A stretch of DNA of 64,000 nucleotides, from contig CBDFKV010000007.1 in the NCBI GenBank assembly GCA_965249035.1, forward strand, positions 620,001 through 684,000, given 5' to 3'. Made by a program: the position numbers and the translations under genes. This document shows, in pieces, positions 17,435 through 26,392 of the stretch (positions are counted from its first letter, which is position 1; each line of letters begins with the position of its first letter). The notes beneath the pieces were generated by a model. That model made no database searches. It was not told where the DNA came from and was given only the letters and a program-made list of their open reading frames with translations. Source of the stretch: CBDFKV01 sp965249035 (GTDB lineage: Bacteria; Pseudomonadota; Gammaproteobacteria; Arenicellales; Poriferihabitantaceae).

Positions 17435-18088
17435 CTAATTAGCAATTCCATACTGCGATTGATACGCGAGCACCGCTTCAGGGTTGGGTATCAAGTCGCT
17501 CTCGCCTTGACGCGACAACGCAACGAGGTCTGATAGACTAATAATCGAATAAACCGGCAATCCATATTGGTCTTCTACGGCCTCTACCGCTGAGCGCTTT
17601 TCGCCATCCGCGCGCTCTTGTCTATCAACCGCAATCACTACCGCTTTTGGGTTTGCGCCATGCGCTGTAATCACATCAACCGATTCCCGAATCGAGGTTC
17701 CAGCGGTAATCACATCATCGATAATCACCACATCCCCACTTAACTCCGCACCTACGATGACTCCCCCCTCGCCATGATCCTTGGCTTCTTTACGATTAAA
17801 CGCATAGCTGATATCACGTTGATGATCGTCTGCCAGTTTAATCGCAGTTGCCGCTGCCAGTGGAATGCCTTTGTAGGCCGGGCCATACAGCACAAAATCA
17901 CCAGCGATCGCGTCATCAATACAACTGGCGTAAAACGAGGCTAGCTGCGATAACAAGCGCCCTGAATTAAACAAGCCTGCATTAAAAAAGTAGGGGCTGA
18001 CTCGCCCAGATTTGAGGGTGAACTCGCCAAATCTTAATATGTTATTGTGTATAATTAATTTTAAAAATTGGGATTTATAATCAATCAT
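17435..18088 (-). CDS. pyrE: Orotate phosphoribosyltransferase
   Basis: The 217-residue protein has the type I phosphoribosyltransferase PRPP motif VVIIDDVITAGTSIRE (120-135), the flexible loop NRKEAKDHGEGG (98-109) and the N-terminal GEFTLKSGRVSPYFFNAG, all classic for PyrE. It converts orotate plus PRPP to OMP in pyrimidine synthesis. It is divergent from ampG, with 72 bases between starts. Length and motifs match E. coli PyrE closely, so the call is firm. Confidence 0.97.
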   Translation of the reverse strand: MIDYKSQFLKLIIHNNILRFGEFTLKSGRVSPYFFNAGLFNSGRLLSQLASFYASCIDDAIAGDFVLYGPAYKGIPLAAATAIKLADDHQRDISYAFNRKEAKDHGEGGVIVGAELSGDVVIIDDVITAGTSIRESVDVITAHGANPKAVVIAVDRQERADGEKRSAVEAVEDQYGLPVYSIISLSDLVALSRQGESDLIPNPEAVLAYQSQYGIAN

Positions 18089-18160
18089 TATGGTTGCTGG
18101 TGGAATATTTAGAACACCTAAGATTAGCGCAAAATCCAGCTTTTTTCATCGCTGATTAGC

Positions 18161-19738
18161 ATGTCTGATTCCCCAGCAAACTCACCTGAATTGATTGACC
18201 AACTACGTGCATTCACGCACCCACGGGTGGTGACTATGCTGTTTCTGGGTTTTTCGGCAGGCCTGCCGATTCTGTTGATTTTTTCTTCTTTGTCGCTTTG
18301 GCTCCGCGAAGCTGATGTCAGTCGTGCCTCCACCACCGTATTCAGTTGGGCAGCGCTGGGCTATTCATTCAAGTTCGTATGGGCACCATTGGTTGATCGA
18401 TTGCCGCTGCCCGTGCTTACCGCCTGGCTGGGCAGACGCCGTGCTTGGCTATTGTTCGCCCAAATATTCGTGATCGCTGCGATTATTTGGATGGCGTTAA
18501 TCGATCCCGTCGAAGGCCAAAGCGCGTTAACAGCGATGGCTTTTGCAGCAGTTCTCCTGGGGTTTTCGTCGGCCACTCAAGATATTGTCATCGATGCCTA
18601 CCGCATAGAGTCTGCGGATAGTGACATGCAAAGCCTGTTGTCTGCGACTTACATCGCGGGCTATCGTATTGGGATGCTGGTTGCGGGTGCGGGCGCACTG
18701 GTGCTTGCAGCAACACTAGGCAGCACCGCGGAAAGCTATAACTACGATGCATGGCGGATAACCTATCTCACCATGGCTGGCTGTATGTTAATCGGCGTGC
18801 TAACCACCCTGATTGCGCGTGAGCCAACCCCACAAAACACTGCAAGAGCATATATAGCACCCGCCGCATTGCTTCGTTTTATCTTGTTTTTTGTCTTGGG
18901 TGTTATCTGCTTTATTGTGAGCTATATCCTTTCCACCGATATTGTCAATCACCTCAAAGTACAACTCACCGAATTGAGTGGGAATAAGGCCCTTGCAGGT
19001 TTCGTAATCGAATCATTGCGTTTGGTTTTAGCAGGAACTATCGTTTACATAGTTAGCCTATTTCTTACCTCAATCCGCCTCATCGACCCGCTCATCGCAG
19101 AACAAACTTACGTCCAGCCAGTCAGGGACTTCTTTGACCGTTACGGCTTATCACTCGCCGTTTTATTGCTGGCATTGATTGGCCTCTATCGGATTTCCGA
19201 TATTGTACTGGGTGTGATTTCAAACGTGTTTTACCAAGATTTGGGCTTCAGCAAAACTGAAATCGCCAGCGTGGTTAAAACCTTCGGCCTGTTCATGACC
19301 ATTCTGGGTGGTTTTGTTGGTGGCTTGATGGCGATGCGAATAGGCATCATGCGGGTACTGTTACTGGGGGCGATACTAGCTGCAGCGACCAATTTACTGT
19401 TTGTGTGGCTGGCCCAAACAGGTAACAATCTACCACTATTGGTCACTGTTATTTCGGCTGACAACCTGTCCGCGGGCTTGGCAAGTGCCGCATTTGTTGC
19501 CTTTTTATCTGCCTTGACTAATATCCGCTTCACCGCAGTTCAGTACGCGATCTTCAGCTCTTTGATGACTTTATTGCCAAAAATACTGGGAGGCTATTCT
19601 GGCTCCATCGTTGATGCGGTTGGATATCCGCAGTTCTTTACCTTCACAGCCTTGTTAGGGCTGCCGGTAATCGCATTGATTTTGTTGGCAGGAAAAAAGC
19701 TATCGCTCAGTGAACCTAAGCTCAAACTAGCGCGATAG
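18161..19738 (+). CDS. ampG: AmpG-type MFS muropeptide permease
   Basis: The 525-residue, roughly 14-helix transporter has the AmpG N-terminus MLFLGFSAGLPILLIFSSLSLWLREADV and the loop KFVWAPLVDRLPLP...LGRRRAWLL, followed by FSSATQDIVIDAYRIE, all characteristic. AmpG imports GlcNAc-anhydro-muropeptides released during cell-wall turnover for recycling and, where ampC is present, for beta-lactamase signalling. Its last 12 bases overlap the end of the convergent yggU gene. No ampD or nagZ gene is visible in the window. Confidence 0.92.
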   Translation: MSDSPANSPELIDQLRAFTHPRVVTMLFLGFSAGLPILLIFSSLSLWLREADVSRASTTVFSWAALGYSFKFVWAPLVDRLPLPVLTAWLGRRRAWLLFAQIFVIAAIIWMALIDPVEGQSALTAMAFAAVLLGFSSATQDIVIDAYRIESADSDMQSLLSATYIAGYRIGMLVAGAGALVLAATLGSTAESYNYDAWRITYLTMAGCMLIGVLTTLIAREPTPQNTARAYIAPAALLRFILFFVLGVICFIVSYILSTDIVNHLKVQLTELSGNKALAGFVIESLRLVLAGTIVYIVSLFLTSIRLIDPLIAEQTYVQPVRDFFDRYGLSLAVLLLALIGLYRISDIVLGVISNVFYQDLGFSKTEIASVVKTFGLFMTILGGFVGGLMAMRIGIMRVLLLGAILAAATNLLFVWLAQTGNNLPLLVTVISADNLSAGLASAAFVAFLSALTNIRFTAVQYAIFSSLMTLLPKILGGYSGSIVDAVGYPQFFTFTALLGLPVIALILLAGKKLSLSEPKLKLAR

Positions 19739-20041
19739 CTCAGCCTCGAGCATTGCTGGAAAACACTGCGGATTACTGATTTCAAGCTGTTTAATCCTAG
19801 ATTTCTCCCCTTTAACCAACGCAACTTGACTGCGTGACACACCAAATTGTTTGCCAAGAAAGGCGACTAAGGCTGTATTGGCTTTTCCAGCCACTGGTGG
19901 CGCATTAAGACGAATCTTAAGCTGATGATCGACCACCCCTTGAATTTGTGTTTGTTTGGCTCGCGGAGTTATGCGCACCCGCACCGTCAATTGATTACCA
20001 CGCCACCTAAACCACGGACCTGATGCGGATTGCCCAAGCAC
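19727..20041 (-). CDS. yggU: DUF167/YggU family protein
   Basis: The 104-residue protein shows the YggU pattern: VRVTPRAKQTQI-like start (VRVRITPRAKQTQIQGV), then LKIRLNAPPVAGKANTALVAFLGKQFGVSRSQVALVKGEKSRIKQL. It is the last gene of the yggS-proC-yggT-yggU set, 7 bases after yggT, in the order common in gammaproteobacteria. Biochemical function is unknown. The gene overlaps the tail of ampG by 12 bases on the opposite strand. Confidence 0.92.
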   Translation of the reverse strand: MLGQSASGPWFRWRGNQLTVRVRITPRAKQTQIQGVVDHQLKIRLNAPPVAGKANTALVAFLGKQFGVSRSQVALVKGEKSRIKQLEISNPQCFPAMLEAELSR

Positions 20042-20048
20042 GACGTGC

Positions 20049-20621
20049 TTACATCAACATCCTTTGTGCCTGAAGAAACAAAGGTGATACCACCAGTTTC
20101 TGCAGAAAATTGAGTGCAATAATTGCCACAATTGGTGAGAAATCAAGACCACCAAAACTGGGCAGTAGTCTTTGGATTGGCCCAAGGATTGGAGCACTTA
20201 ATTGATGCGCTAACGCTGCAATGGGGTGTACACCTCCACGCGAAAACCAAGACATCACTGCCAGCGCAATGACCGCAATGATATAAATCCAGATAAAGGT
20301 ATTGAGCGATTCTGCGACAGTCAATAACACCGCCCCCAACAAATTTGGAGCTACCCCAACCAGCATTGAGATCAGGAATATCTTTACCAAGCCAATCAAT
20401 AACACTAAGACTAAGGGCGCCAATTCTATGCCAGAAATACCGGGTACAAAACGGCGCAATACCGCCAATGGCACTTGGGTGATACGAATAACTGATGCCA
20501 CCACCGGGTTGCGATAATCAACACTGCCAAACTGAAATAGAAATCGTAGTAGTACCAGCGAGATAAAAATATCCGCAACGGTTGAAATCAAAAAAATCAA
20601 GCTTTCTTGCACTGGATTCAT
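20049..20621 (-). CDS. yggT: YggT family membrane protein
   Basis: The 190-residue protein has two YggT repeats (about 1-85 and 95-190), each with two membrane helices; RFLFQFGSVDYRNPVV followed by PLAVLRRFVP and, in the second half, GVHPIAALAHQLSAPILGPIQRLLPSFGGLDFSPIV are the conserved parts. It overlaps proC by 4 bases (ATGA), indicating translational coupling. Family members have been tied to osmotic tolerance and to chromosome or thylakoid organisation in various organisms, but the role here is not known. Confidence 0.93.
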   Translation of the reverse strand: MNPVQESLIFLISTVADIFISLVLLRFLFQFGSVDYRNPVVASVIRITQVPLAVLRRFVPGISGIELAPLVLVLLIGLVKIFLISMLVGVAPNLLGAVLLTVAESLNTFIWIYIIAVIALAVMSWFSRGGVHPIAALAHQLSAPILGPIQRLLPSFGGLDFSPIVAIIALNFLQKLVVSPLFLQAQRMLM

Positions 20622-21451
20622 TTTTTATCTCCTGCTAGTTGAGCCAATTCCGCACTGCGCTGAACGGCTGCGGCGACAGCCTTATCGACCATCACCGAAA
20701 AACCTTGTTGTTGCATTTGCGCAATTGCCGCTTCAGTAGTCCCGCCGGGTGAAGTCACGCGGCGACGTAATTCAGCAGCGCTATAGTCACTCTCCAGCGC
20801 CAGCTTAGCAGCACCAAACGCCGTTTCAATGCTGAGTAACCGCGCCTGATCTTCGCTAAGCCCCTGCTTAATACCCGCTTCAGCAAGCACTTCCATCAGA
20901 TAAAAAAAGTACGCGGGACCACTGCCTGAAACGGCCGTCACGCTATCGATCAAGTATTCGTTATCTACCCAAACTACGACACCAACAGCGCGCATGATGG
21001 ATTCTGCCAGGCTTCTATGTGCTTCACTCACCCCTTCAGCCGCGTATAAACCAGACGCACCGGCGCGTACCAGCGCGGGAGTATTCGGCATCACTCTTAC
21101 CACCGCTGCATCCGCATCTGTCCAAGCCTGTATTAATTGAATCGGGATACCAGCCGCAACTGAAATCAGCAAAGGCTGTTGTCTTTGAATCGACGCCGCC
21201 AGCGGCTTTAACACATCGGCCATCACCTGCGGCTTAACTGCGAGCACGACTACCTCCGCATGGGTAACAAGCGCCTCATTATCATTCGCTATTTTGACCC
21301 CTGTTCTATTACTGAATTCGGTCAACTTGGCGTGATCAGGGTCAGATATCCATAAATGATCAGCGGCAAACCCCGCGTTAATCAAGCCACCCATAATCGC
21401 TTGCGCCATATTGCCGCCGCCAATAAATCCGATTGTTTGTTGATCTAACAT
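20618..21451 (-). CDS. proC: Pyrroline-5-carboxylate reductase
   Basis: The 277-residue protein begins with the NAD(P)-binding GFIGGGNMAQAIMGGL and has the C-terminal ProC signature around VTSPGGTTEAAIAQMQQQG and AVSGSGPAYFF. It catalyses the last step of proline synthesis. It lies between yggS (96 bases upstream) and yggT (4-base overlap). The yggS-proC pairing is conserved across bacteria and thought to reflect control of PLP and amino-acid pools. Confidence 0.97.
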   Translation of the reverse strand: MLDQQTIGFIGGGNMAQAIMGGLINAGFAADHLWISDPDHAKLTEFSNRTGVKIANDNEALVTHAEVVVLAVKPQVMADVLKPLAASIQRQQPLLISVAAGIPIQLIQAWTDADAAVVRVMPNTPALVRAGASGLYAAEGVSEAHRSLAESIMRAVGVVVWVDNEYLIDSVTAVSGSGPAYFFYLMEVLAEAGIKQGLSEDQARLLSIETAFGAAKLALESDYSAAELRRRVTSPGGTTEAAIAQMQQQGFSVMVDKAVAAAVQRSAELAQLAGDKK

Positions 21452-21547
21452 GTCATGTCCTAATTAACTCGCTGTCTTATAGTGTTTGATCGTTATCACC
21501 ATGATACGACGTCTTAGTGTGGTGCTTAGTTACACTGTGGTAATCAA

Positions 21548-22288
21548 TCACGCATTCTTAGTATTGGTCTGTTTTGGTTTCCGCGCACCAAATATCGCAG
21601 TACCCACCCTGACCATCGTGGCACCTTCAGCAATAGCCGCTGGCAAGTCATCGGTCATCCCCATTGATAGCTCAGTCAAGCCTAAACCGCGCTGATTAAG
21701 GTTATCGAGCGCGATTCGAGCCTTAGCAAAAACGGCTCGCTGACGTTCGATATCTGGCTGCGGCTCAGGGATAACCATCAATCCCCGCAAGCGCACATTG
21801 GGCAGCACCGCCATTTGCTCGGCCAAAATCGGCAGATCCTCTAACAACACTCCCGATTTGGTCGGCTCGGCTTGTAGATTGACTTGAATTAAAAGGTTGA
21901 TCGGGCCAAGCTCTGGGTCACGCGACTGGCTTAAACCATTCGCCACCTTTAAGCGATCAACGCTATGCACCCAATCAAAATTCTGAGCCAATTGCTTGGC
22001 TTTTCGGCTTTGAATTGAACCGATAAAATGCCATTCCAACGACCCATTTGCCAATTCAGCTTTTTTTTCCAGTGCTTCCTGTAGATAATTCTCTCCAAAT
22101 GCTACCTGGCCCTGATTTACAATCGTATTCACCTCATCAGCCGTACGAGTCTTACTCACAGCAATCAGACGAACACTGTTGCACTCTCGTTCATACTCCT
22201 GCTCATAGCGGCGAATATCGCTCACTACCCGTTGATAAGCACTAAGCGTGTCTTGGCTTTGAATGGCTGGTTGTTTATCAGAAATCAC
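21548..22288 (-). CDS. yggS: PLP homeostasis protein (YggS/PLPBP family)
   Basis: The 246-residue protein has an alanine-racemase-like N-terminal barrel with the PLP lysine in RLIAVSKTRTADEV and the phosphate-binding end GATMVRVGTAIFGAR. FGENYLQEALEK, WHFIGSIQSRKA and LSMGMTDDLPAAIAEG complete the family pattern. YggS binds PLP without known catalysis and buffers vitamin B6 pools. It is first in the ygg/proC cluster and divergent from pilT, the usual gammaproteobacterial arrangement. Confidence 0.96.
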   Translation of the reverse strand: MISDKQPAIQSQDTLSAYQRVVSDIRRYEQEYERECNSVRLIAVSKTRTADEVNTIVNQGQVAFGENYLQEALEKKAELANGSLEWHFIGSIQSRKAKQLAQNFDWVHSVDRLKVANGLSQSRDPELGPINLLIQVNLQAEPTKSGVLLEDLPILAEQMAVLPNVRLRGLMVIPEPQPDIERQRAVFAKARIALDNLNQRGLGLTELSMGMTDDLPAAIAEGATMVRVGTAIFGARKPKQTNTKNA

Positions 22289-22457
22289 TGAATAGTTTGC
22301 TAAGTCGTTGTATTATCGAGTTGCTGCTGTATCACTATCATTGCTGCGGTAGCGATTTTACCTTGAGACTGGACCAATGGCGTAACAATATTGCCAGACA
22401 CACCACTCGCGACACTTGACGGCCTTTGGCGACAAGGAATGAGACGACTGATAAGCC

Positions 22458-23498
22458 ATGACACTGACTGAATTGCTGCAATATACGATCAAACGCCAAG
22501 CTTCAGATTTACATCTGTCTGCTGGATTGCCACCGATCATCCGTATCGATGGCAGAATCGCCCAGCTGGATACGCCCGCATTAAGCGGTAACGACATTCA
22601 CTCAATGCTGGCCGAAATAATGAGCAGCGAGCAGCGCACCACATTCGAGCGAGACCAAGATATTGACCTTGCGTATGAAATCGCGGGCCTGTCTCGATTT
22701 CGGGTCAACGCTTTTCAACAAGCACGCGGCCCAGCTGCCGCTTTTCGGGTCATCCCCTCACGTATCATGAGTCTGGATGAAATTGACGCACCCACCGCTT
22801 TATATTCTCTAATCAATCGCACCAATGGTCTGATTTTGGTAACCGGCCCCACAGGCTGTGGCAAATCAACGACCCTGGCGGCGATGATTGATTTACTCAA
22901 TCAGCAAAGCAGTGGCCATCTGATCACAATCGAAGACCCGATCGAATATATCCATACCTCTAAGCGCTGCGTGATCAATCAACGAGAGATTGGCACCCAC
23001 ACACATTCATTTGGAGCCGCATTGCGCGCGTCACTACGTGAAGACCCCGACACTATAATGATTGGTGAAATGCGCGACCCGGAGACCATGAGACTCGCCT
23101 TAACCGCAGCAGAAACGGGCCATTTAGTGTTTTCGACCTTACACACGAGTTCATCTGCTAAAACCATCGACCGCATTATCGATTCATTTCCTAGCGATGA
23201 AAAGCCGATGGTTCGCGCGATGCTGGCTGAGTCTTTGCAGGCGGTGATAGCACAAGTACTTATCCCAAAACTCGGTGGCGGACGCATCGCGGCGCATGAA
23301 ATCTTGCTATGCAACGGTGCGGTTCGAAATCTCATCCGTGAGAATAAAACACCGCAGATTTATTCATCGATGCAAACTCATCTTGGCATAGGCATGCAAA
23401 CCATGGATCACGCATTGACCAAACTGCTTAGACAAGGCGTGGTCGCCCCCGAAAGTGTTGCCAGCTACTTAGTTGACCCTGGCAAGGTGGAGCAGTAA
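22458..23498 (+). CDS. pilT: Type IV pilus retraction ATPase PilT
   Basis: The 346-residue ATPase has a PAS-like N-terminal domain, Walker A TGPTGCGKSTT, the Asp box (ITIEDPIEYIH), Walker B region EDPDTIMIGEMRDPETM, the His box (HLVFSTLHTSS) and the PilT-specific RNLIREN motif near the C-terminus, which is needed for retraction. Its presence implies type IV pili, for motility or DNA uptake, whose structural genes are elsewhere. The upstream AAGGAA about 19 bases before the ATG is a weak ribosome-binding site. Confidence 0.97.
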   Translation: MTLTELLQYTIKRQASDLHLSAGLPPIIRIDGRIAQLDTPALSGNDIHSMLAEIMSSEQRTTFERDQDIDLAYEIAGLSRFRVNAFQQARGPAAAFRVIPSRIMSLDEIDAPTALYSLINRTNGLILVTGPTGCGKSTTLAAMIDLLNQQSSGHLITIEDPIEYIHTSKRCVINQREIGTHTHSFGAALRASLREDPDTIMIGEMRDPETMRLALTAAETGHLVFSTLHTSSSAKTIDRIIDSFPSDEKPMVRAMLAESLQAVIAQVLIPKLGGGRIAAHEILLCNGAVRNLIRENKTPQIYSSMQTHLGIGMQTMDHALTKLLRQGVVAPESVASYLVDPGKVEQ

Positions 23499-23501
23499 AA
23501 A

Positions 23502-23981
23502 TTACCCCTTGGCAGCGCGTTCGCGTACTTGCTCCAAGACTTTGGTTGGGTGATCCGCCGCCTTGGGCACACGCTTCCAGTGCTTGATTAGCTTACCATC
23601 TGCGTCAATCCAAGCAGTTGAGCGAATTGTGCCGGTGACCTTTTTGCCATACATCATCTTTTCGCCCCACGCGCCATACTCAGCCATGACTTTTTTATCG
23701 GGGTCTGATAACAAGGGGTAAGGAATACTGAACTGTTCTATAAAGTTTTGGTGCGATGTTGCGCCGTCCGGAGATACCCCGATAATTTCCACCCCCGCTT
23801 CTTGGTACTGCTCATAGAGCTCAGTAAAGCCTATCGCTTGCTTGGTGCAGCCAGGTGTATTGTCTCGCGGGTAAAAATAGAGGATCACTTGCTTGCCTCG
23901 AAAATCACTCAGCGTGGTTGCTTCTTCGTGCTGATTCGGCAAGGTGAAATCTGGTACAGCTGTATTTTCTTCTAAGATCAT
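23502..23981 (-). CDS. bcp: Thioredoxin-dependent peroxiredoxin (Bcp/PrxQ), 1-Cys form
   Basis: The 159-residue protein has the Prx active site RDNTPGCTKQA with the peroxidatic Cys at 45. The usual resolving Cys five residues later is Ile50, and no other cysteine exists in the protein, so it must work as a 1-Cys enzyme using an external thiol. The rest matches Bcp (VILYFYPRD, GVSPDGATSHQNF, RSTAWIDADGK). It overlaps the bactofilin gene by 4 bases (ATGA) and converges on pilT with 3 bases between stops. Confidence 0.94.
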   Translation of the reverse strand: MILEENTAVPDFTLPNQHEEATTLSDFRGKQVILYFYPRDNTPGCTKQAIGFTELYEQYQEAGVEIIGVSPDGATSHQNFIEQFSIPYPLLSDPDKKVMAEYGAWGEKMMYGKKVTGTIRSTAWIDADGKLIKHWKRVPKAADHPTKVLEQVRERAAKG

Positions 23982-24523
23982 TGGCTCTCACCTTCTTTAA
24001 AAGCACTCTCTTTAAGTGCATTTTCTTTGGTCTCTTCAGCGGTTGCAGCACCTAAGGGTAATTTGCGAGCAGGCGCGGACGGACGTGGCCCACCCAAGAT
24101 CGGTCGCGGCCCGTTGGGCTTCGGTACTGGGCGCCTGCCTGGTTTTCCAGCTAGAGCACGATCTCCCGCACCACCGATGTCTTTATGGTCCATATCGACC
24201 GTACCCTTGAACTGACAACCGTCTCCCAGCATCACACGTGGCGCACGAATATCGCCGTGAACCGTACCATTTGGCTTGATTTCAACCGATTCTGACCCCC
24301 TTAACTCCCCTCGAACCTCGCCCTCGACAACAATTATTTTAGCAATAACGTCTGCCTTAACTACACCCGTCTCCGCCACAATAATGTTGGCATCCTGCAC
24401 GGTAATCGTGCCTTCAACGGTACCCTCAATAACCAAGTCTTCTTCACCACGGACGTGACCATCAACATGAATAGAGCGTCCTATGGTTGCCGTCGAGTGA
24501 ACTTCCGGTTTTTTGTCAGTCAT
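23978..24523 (-). CDS. Bactofilin family cytoskeletal protein
   Basis: The 181-residue protein has a central bactofilin (DUF583) beta-helix at about residues 12-118, with regular short repeats such as GHVRGEEDLVIEGTVEGTI and VEGEVRGELRGSESVEI. A Pro/Arg-rich tail (GKPGRRPVPKPNGPRP and following) is followed by an acidic-to-basic end. Bactofilins polymerise without nucleotides and organise cell shape, stalks or polar assemblies. It is translationally coupled to the peroxiredoxin gene and follows the cytochrome gene by 27 bases. Confidence 0.92.
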   Translation of the reverse strand: MTDKKPEVHSTATIGRSIHVDGHVRGEEDLVIEGTVEGTITVQDANIIVAETGVVKADVIAKIIVVEGEVRGELRGSESVEIKPNGTVHGDIRAPRVMLGDGCQFKGTVDMDHKDIGGAGDRALAGKPGRRPVPKPNGPRPILGGPRPSAPARKLPLGAATAEETKENALKESAFKEGESQ

Positions 24524-24550
24524 TAGAATATATAGTATCTACTTAAATTG

Positions 24551-24874
24551 TTAGAAGTGGTAGTAACTGTCGTTTAGAAATGCCGTTACGTCATCCATTT
24601 GATCACTATCCAAGCCTGCGCCTGAATTAGTATTGCACATCTCCACAAAGCCCATCAAGCCTTCAATCGATTTAACTTTGTGATCTTCTCGTTGATAGAC
24701 CGCCTCACCCTCATTGTCAAACCGCTGAGTGTGGCAGCCAGCACATTTATCGGTGTGCAACCACTCGCCATTTTCAACATCACCAAACAGCAATGCGTCA
24801 CTATATGCCACATGCACACCGCCCGTTAGCATTAGCAATGCAGCACCCACGATTAAGCTTTTTGATTTCATCAT
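24551..24874 (-). CDS. Small periplasmic mono-heme c-type cytochrome
   Basis: The 107-residue protein has a signal peptide (hydrophobic core LIVGAALLMLTGGVHV, probable cut after YS or DA near 25-27) and one heme-binding CAGCH at 44-48. The sixth ligand could be the Met in LMGFVEMCN. It is a small class I-like cytochrome c of about 80 mature residues. Electron donor and acceptor are unknown; similar proteins occur as orphan cytochromes in marine gammaproteobacteria. It is the first gene of a three-gene run with bactofilin and bcp. Confidence 0.85.
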   Translation of the reverse strand: MMKSKSLIVGAALLMLTGGVHVAYSDALLFGDVENGEWLHTDKCAGCHTQRFDNEGEAVYQREDHKVKSIEGLMGFVEMCNTNSGAGLDSDQMDDVTAFLNDSYYHF

Positions 24875-25048
24875 AGATTCCTAGATTTGACTGGACACGG
24901 CTAGAGTCTAACCATTTCAGACTGCGGGTTCCAGATGGATTTTAGCTTCATTCCCGCGATGCACAAAATTAGTCGCCTTCGAGCATACCAATGCGCTCGC
25001 AGAACGCTTAGAATAACCGACCGTTTTAGTCTCAAATCTATTGTTATT

Positions 25049-26122
25049 GTGAATACGCGCTACGAAACTGATAACCTGCGAATCGTGTCTGTTAAAAGAA
25101 TCCCACCCCCTGGGGAGGTGCACGCTCAGTACCCAATAAATGACGAAGCCGCAGCCACTACCTTTAGTACGCGCCATGCTATTGATGATGCACTTCATGA
25201 TGAAGAAGATCGACTGGTAGTCGTTTGCGGGCCCTGTTCAATTCACGACGTCGATGCGGCAATGGAGTATGCCCAGCAACTAAAAGTCTTGATTGATCAA
25301 TACGCCGGTGAATTGCTACTGATCATGCGCGTTTACTTTGAGAAACCACGCACTACGATTGGCTGGAAAGGTTTGATCAACGATCCTTTTCTGGATAATA
25401 CCTTCCAAATCAACAAAGGCATTCAAAAAGCACGCAAGCTGCTGTTAGACCTCAACATGATGGGTGTGCCTGCAGCCACTGAATACTTGGATATGCTATC
25501 GCCGCAGTATTATTCCGACTTGATCTCATGGGGAGCGATCGGCGCCCGAACCACTGAAAGCCAAAGCCACCGTGAGCTTGCATCGGGTTTATCCTGCCCG
25601 GTTGGCTTTAAAAACGGCACTGACGGTAATATTCAAATTGCGGTCGACGCCATCGGTGCAGCCTCCAAGCCACACCATTTTCTAAGTCGCACCAAATCTG
25701 ATACATCTGCGATTTACGAAACCTCCGGCAACGACTGTTGCCATTTGATTTTGCGCGGCGGCACTGATGGCCCTAACTATAAGGCCAAAGATATCAACGA
25801 CGCCTGTGAAAAGCTGAAAGATTCTGGTCTGAAAGAACTGGTTATGGTTGATCTCAGCCATGCCAATTCGCGCAAGGATCCCGACAGGCAAGTGGATGTG
25901 GCGGCAGACATTGCCCAGCAAATTGCTGGCGGTGAACACCGCGTCATGGGCGTCATGATCGAAAGCCATTTGGTCCACGGCAACCAAAAGCACGAACCAG
26001 GCAAAACCCTGGTTTATGGTCAAAGTATTACAGATGCCTGTATTGATATGACGCAAACCAAGGCGGTGCTTGCCAACTTAGCCGCTGCGGTGAAAACGCG
26101 AAGAGCCAATAAAGCAGGATAG
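25049..26122 (+). CDS. aroG: 3-deoxy-7-phosphoheptulonate (DAHP) synthase, AroG class I
   Basis: The frame is open from 24935, but the family N-terminus (TRYETDNLRIVSVKRIPPP, compare E. coli AroG NDDLRIKEIKELLPP) points to the GTG at 25049, giving 357 residues. Conserved blocks are VVCGPCSIHD, RVYFEKPRTTIGWKGLINDP, ARTTESQSHRELASGLSCPVGFKNG, LILRGG, DLSHANS and VMIESHLVHGNQ. It joins PEP and erythrose 4-phosphate as the first step of the shikimate pathway. Which aromatic amino acid inhibits it cannot be told by eye. No strong ribosome-binding site is visible before the GTG, so the start is the least certain part. Confidence 0.93.
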   Translation: MNTRYETDNLRIVSVKRIPPPGEVHAQYPINDEAAATTFSTRHAIDDALHDEEDRLVVVCGPCSIHDVDAAMEYAQQLKVLIDQYAGELLLIMRVYFEKPRTTIGWKGLINDPFLDNTFQINKGIQKARKLLLDLNMMGVPAATEYLDMLSPQYYSDLISWGAIGARTTESQSHRELASGLSCPVGFKNGTDGNIQIAVDAIGAASKPHHFLSRTKSDTSAIYETSGNDCCHLILRGGTDGPNYKAKDINDACEKLKDSGLKELVMVDLSHANSRKDPDRQVDVAADIAQQIAGGEHRVMGVMIESHLVHGNQKHEPGKTLVYGQSITDACIDMTQTKAVLANLAAAVKTRRANKAG

Positions 26123-26150
26123 CGTTTTCTACTGGCACTTTGACCAGTGA

Positions 26151-26321
26151 CCGCTTGATTCACCTTCGTTTTACCAAGTGTCCGTCTTATACGGTGATCA
26201 ATTATTTCATCGCTTGCGGGCTAACGGCCTAAGCATGATTGGTGATACCTTATTCGTGGCTGACGACCTTGGCACAGCGCGACTTGTAATGCGTGACCAA
26301 CGTCATCCAATCATCTCTTAA
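26151..26321 (+). pseudogene. Possible gene remnant or small ORF between aroG and sat
   Basis: A frame of 57 codons is open from just after a TGA at 26148 to TAA at 26319-26321. Possible starts are a GTG at 26178 or an ATG at 26235. The product reads as plausible protein, for example LFHRLRANGLSMIGDTLFVA then DDLGTARLVMRDQRHPIIS, with codon usage like the neighbours, but no ribosome-binding site and no family that I recognise. It may be the tail of a lost gene or a genuine small gene. Confidence 0.25.
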
Positions 26322-26392
26322 TGACAAGACTAATCGGGCACTGGTTGATGCCACAGTAGCGCAAAACCTTGCTTCCCAACGAGGAGAAACTC

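Noticed and set aside
26369..26392. Upstream TTG start for sat
   Set aside because: The ATG at 26393 has GAGGAG at 6-base spacing, while the TTG has no ribosome-binding site and would add unsupported residues.
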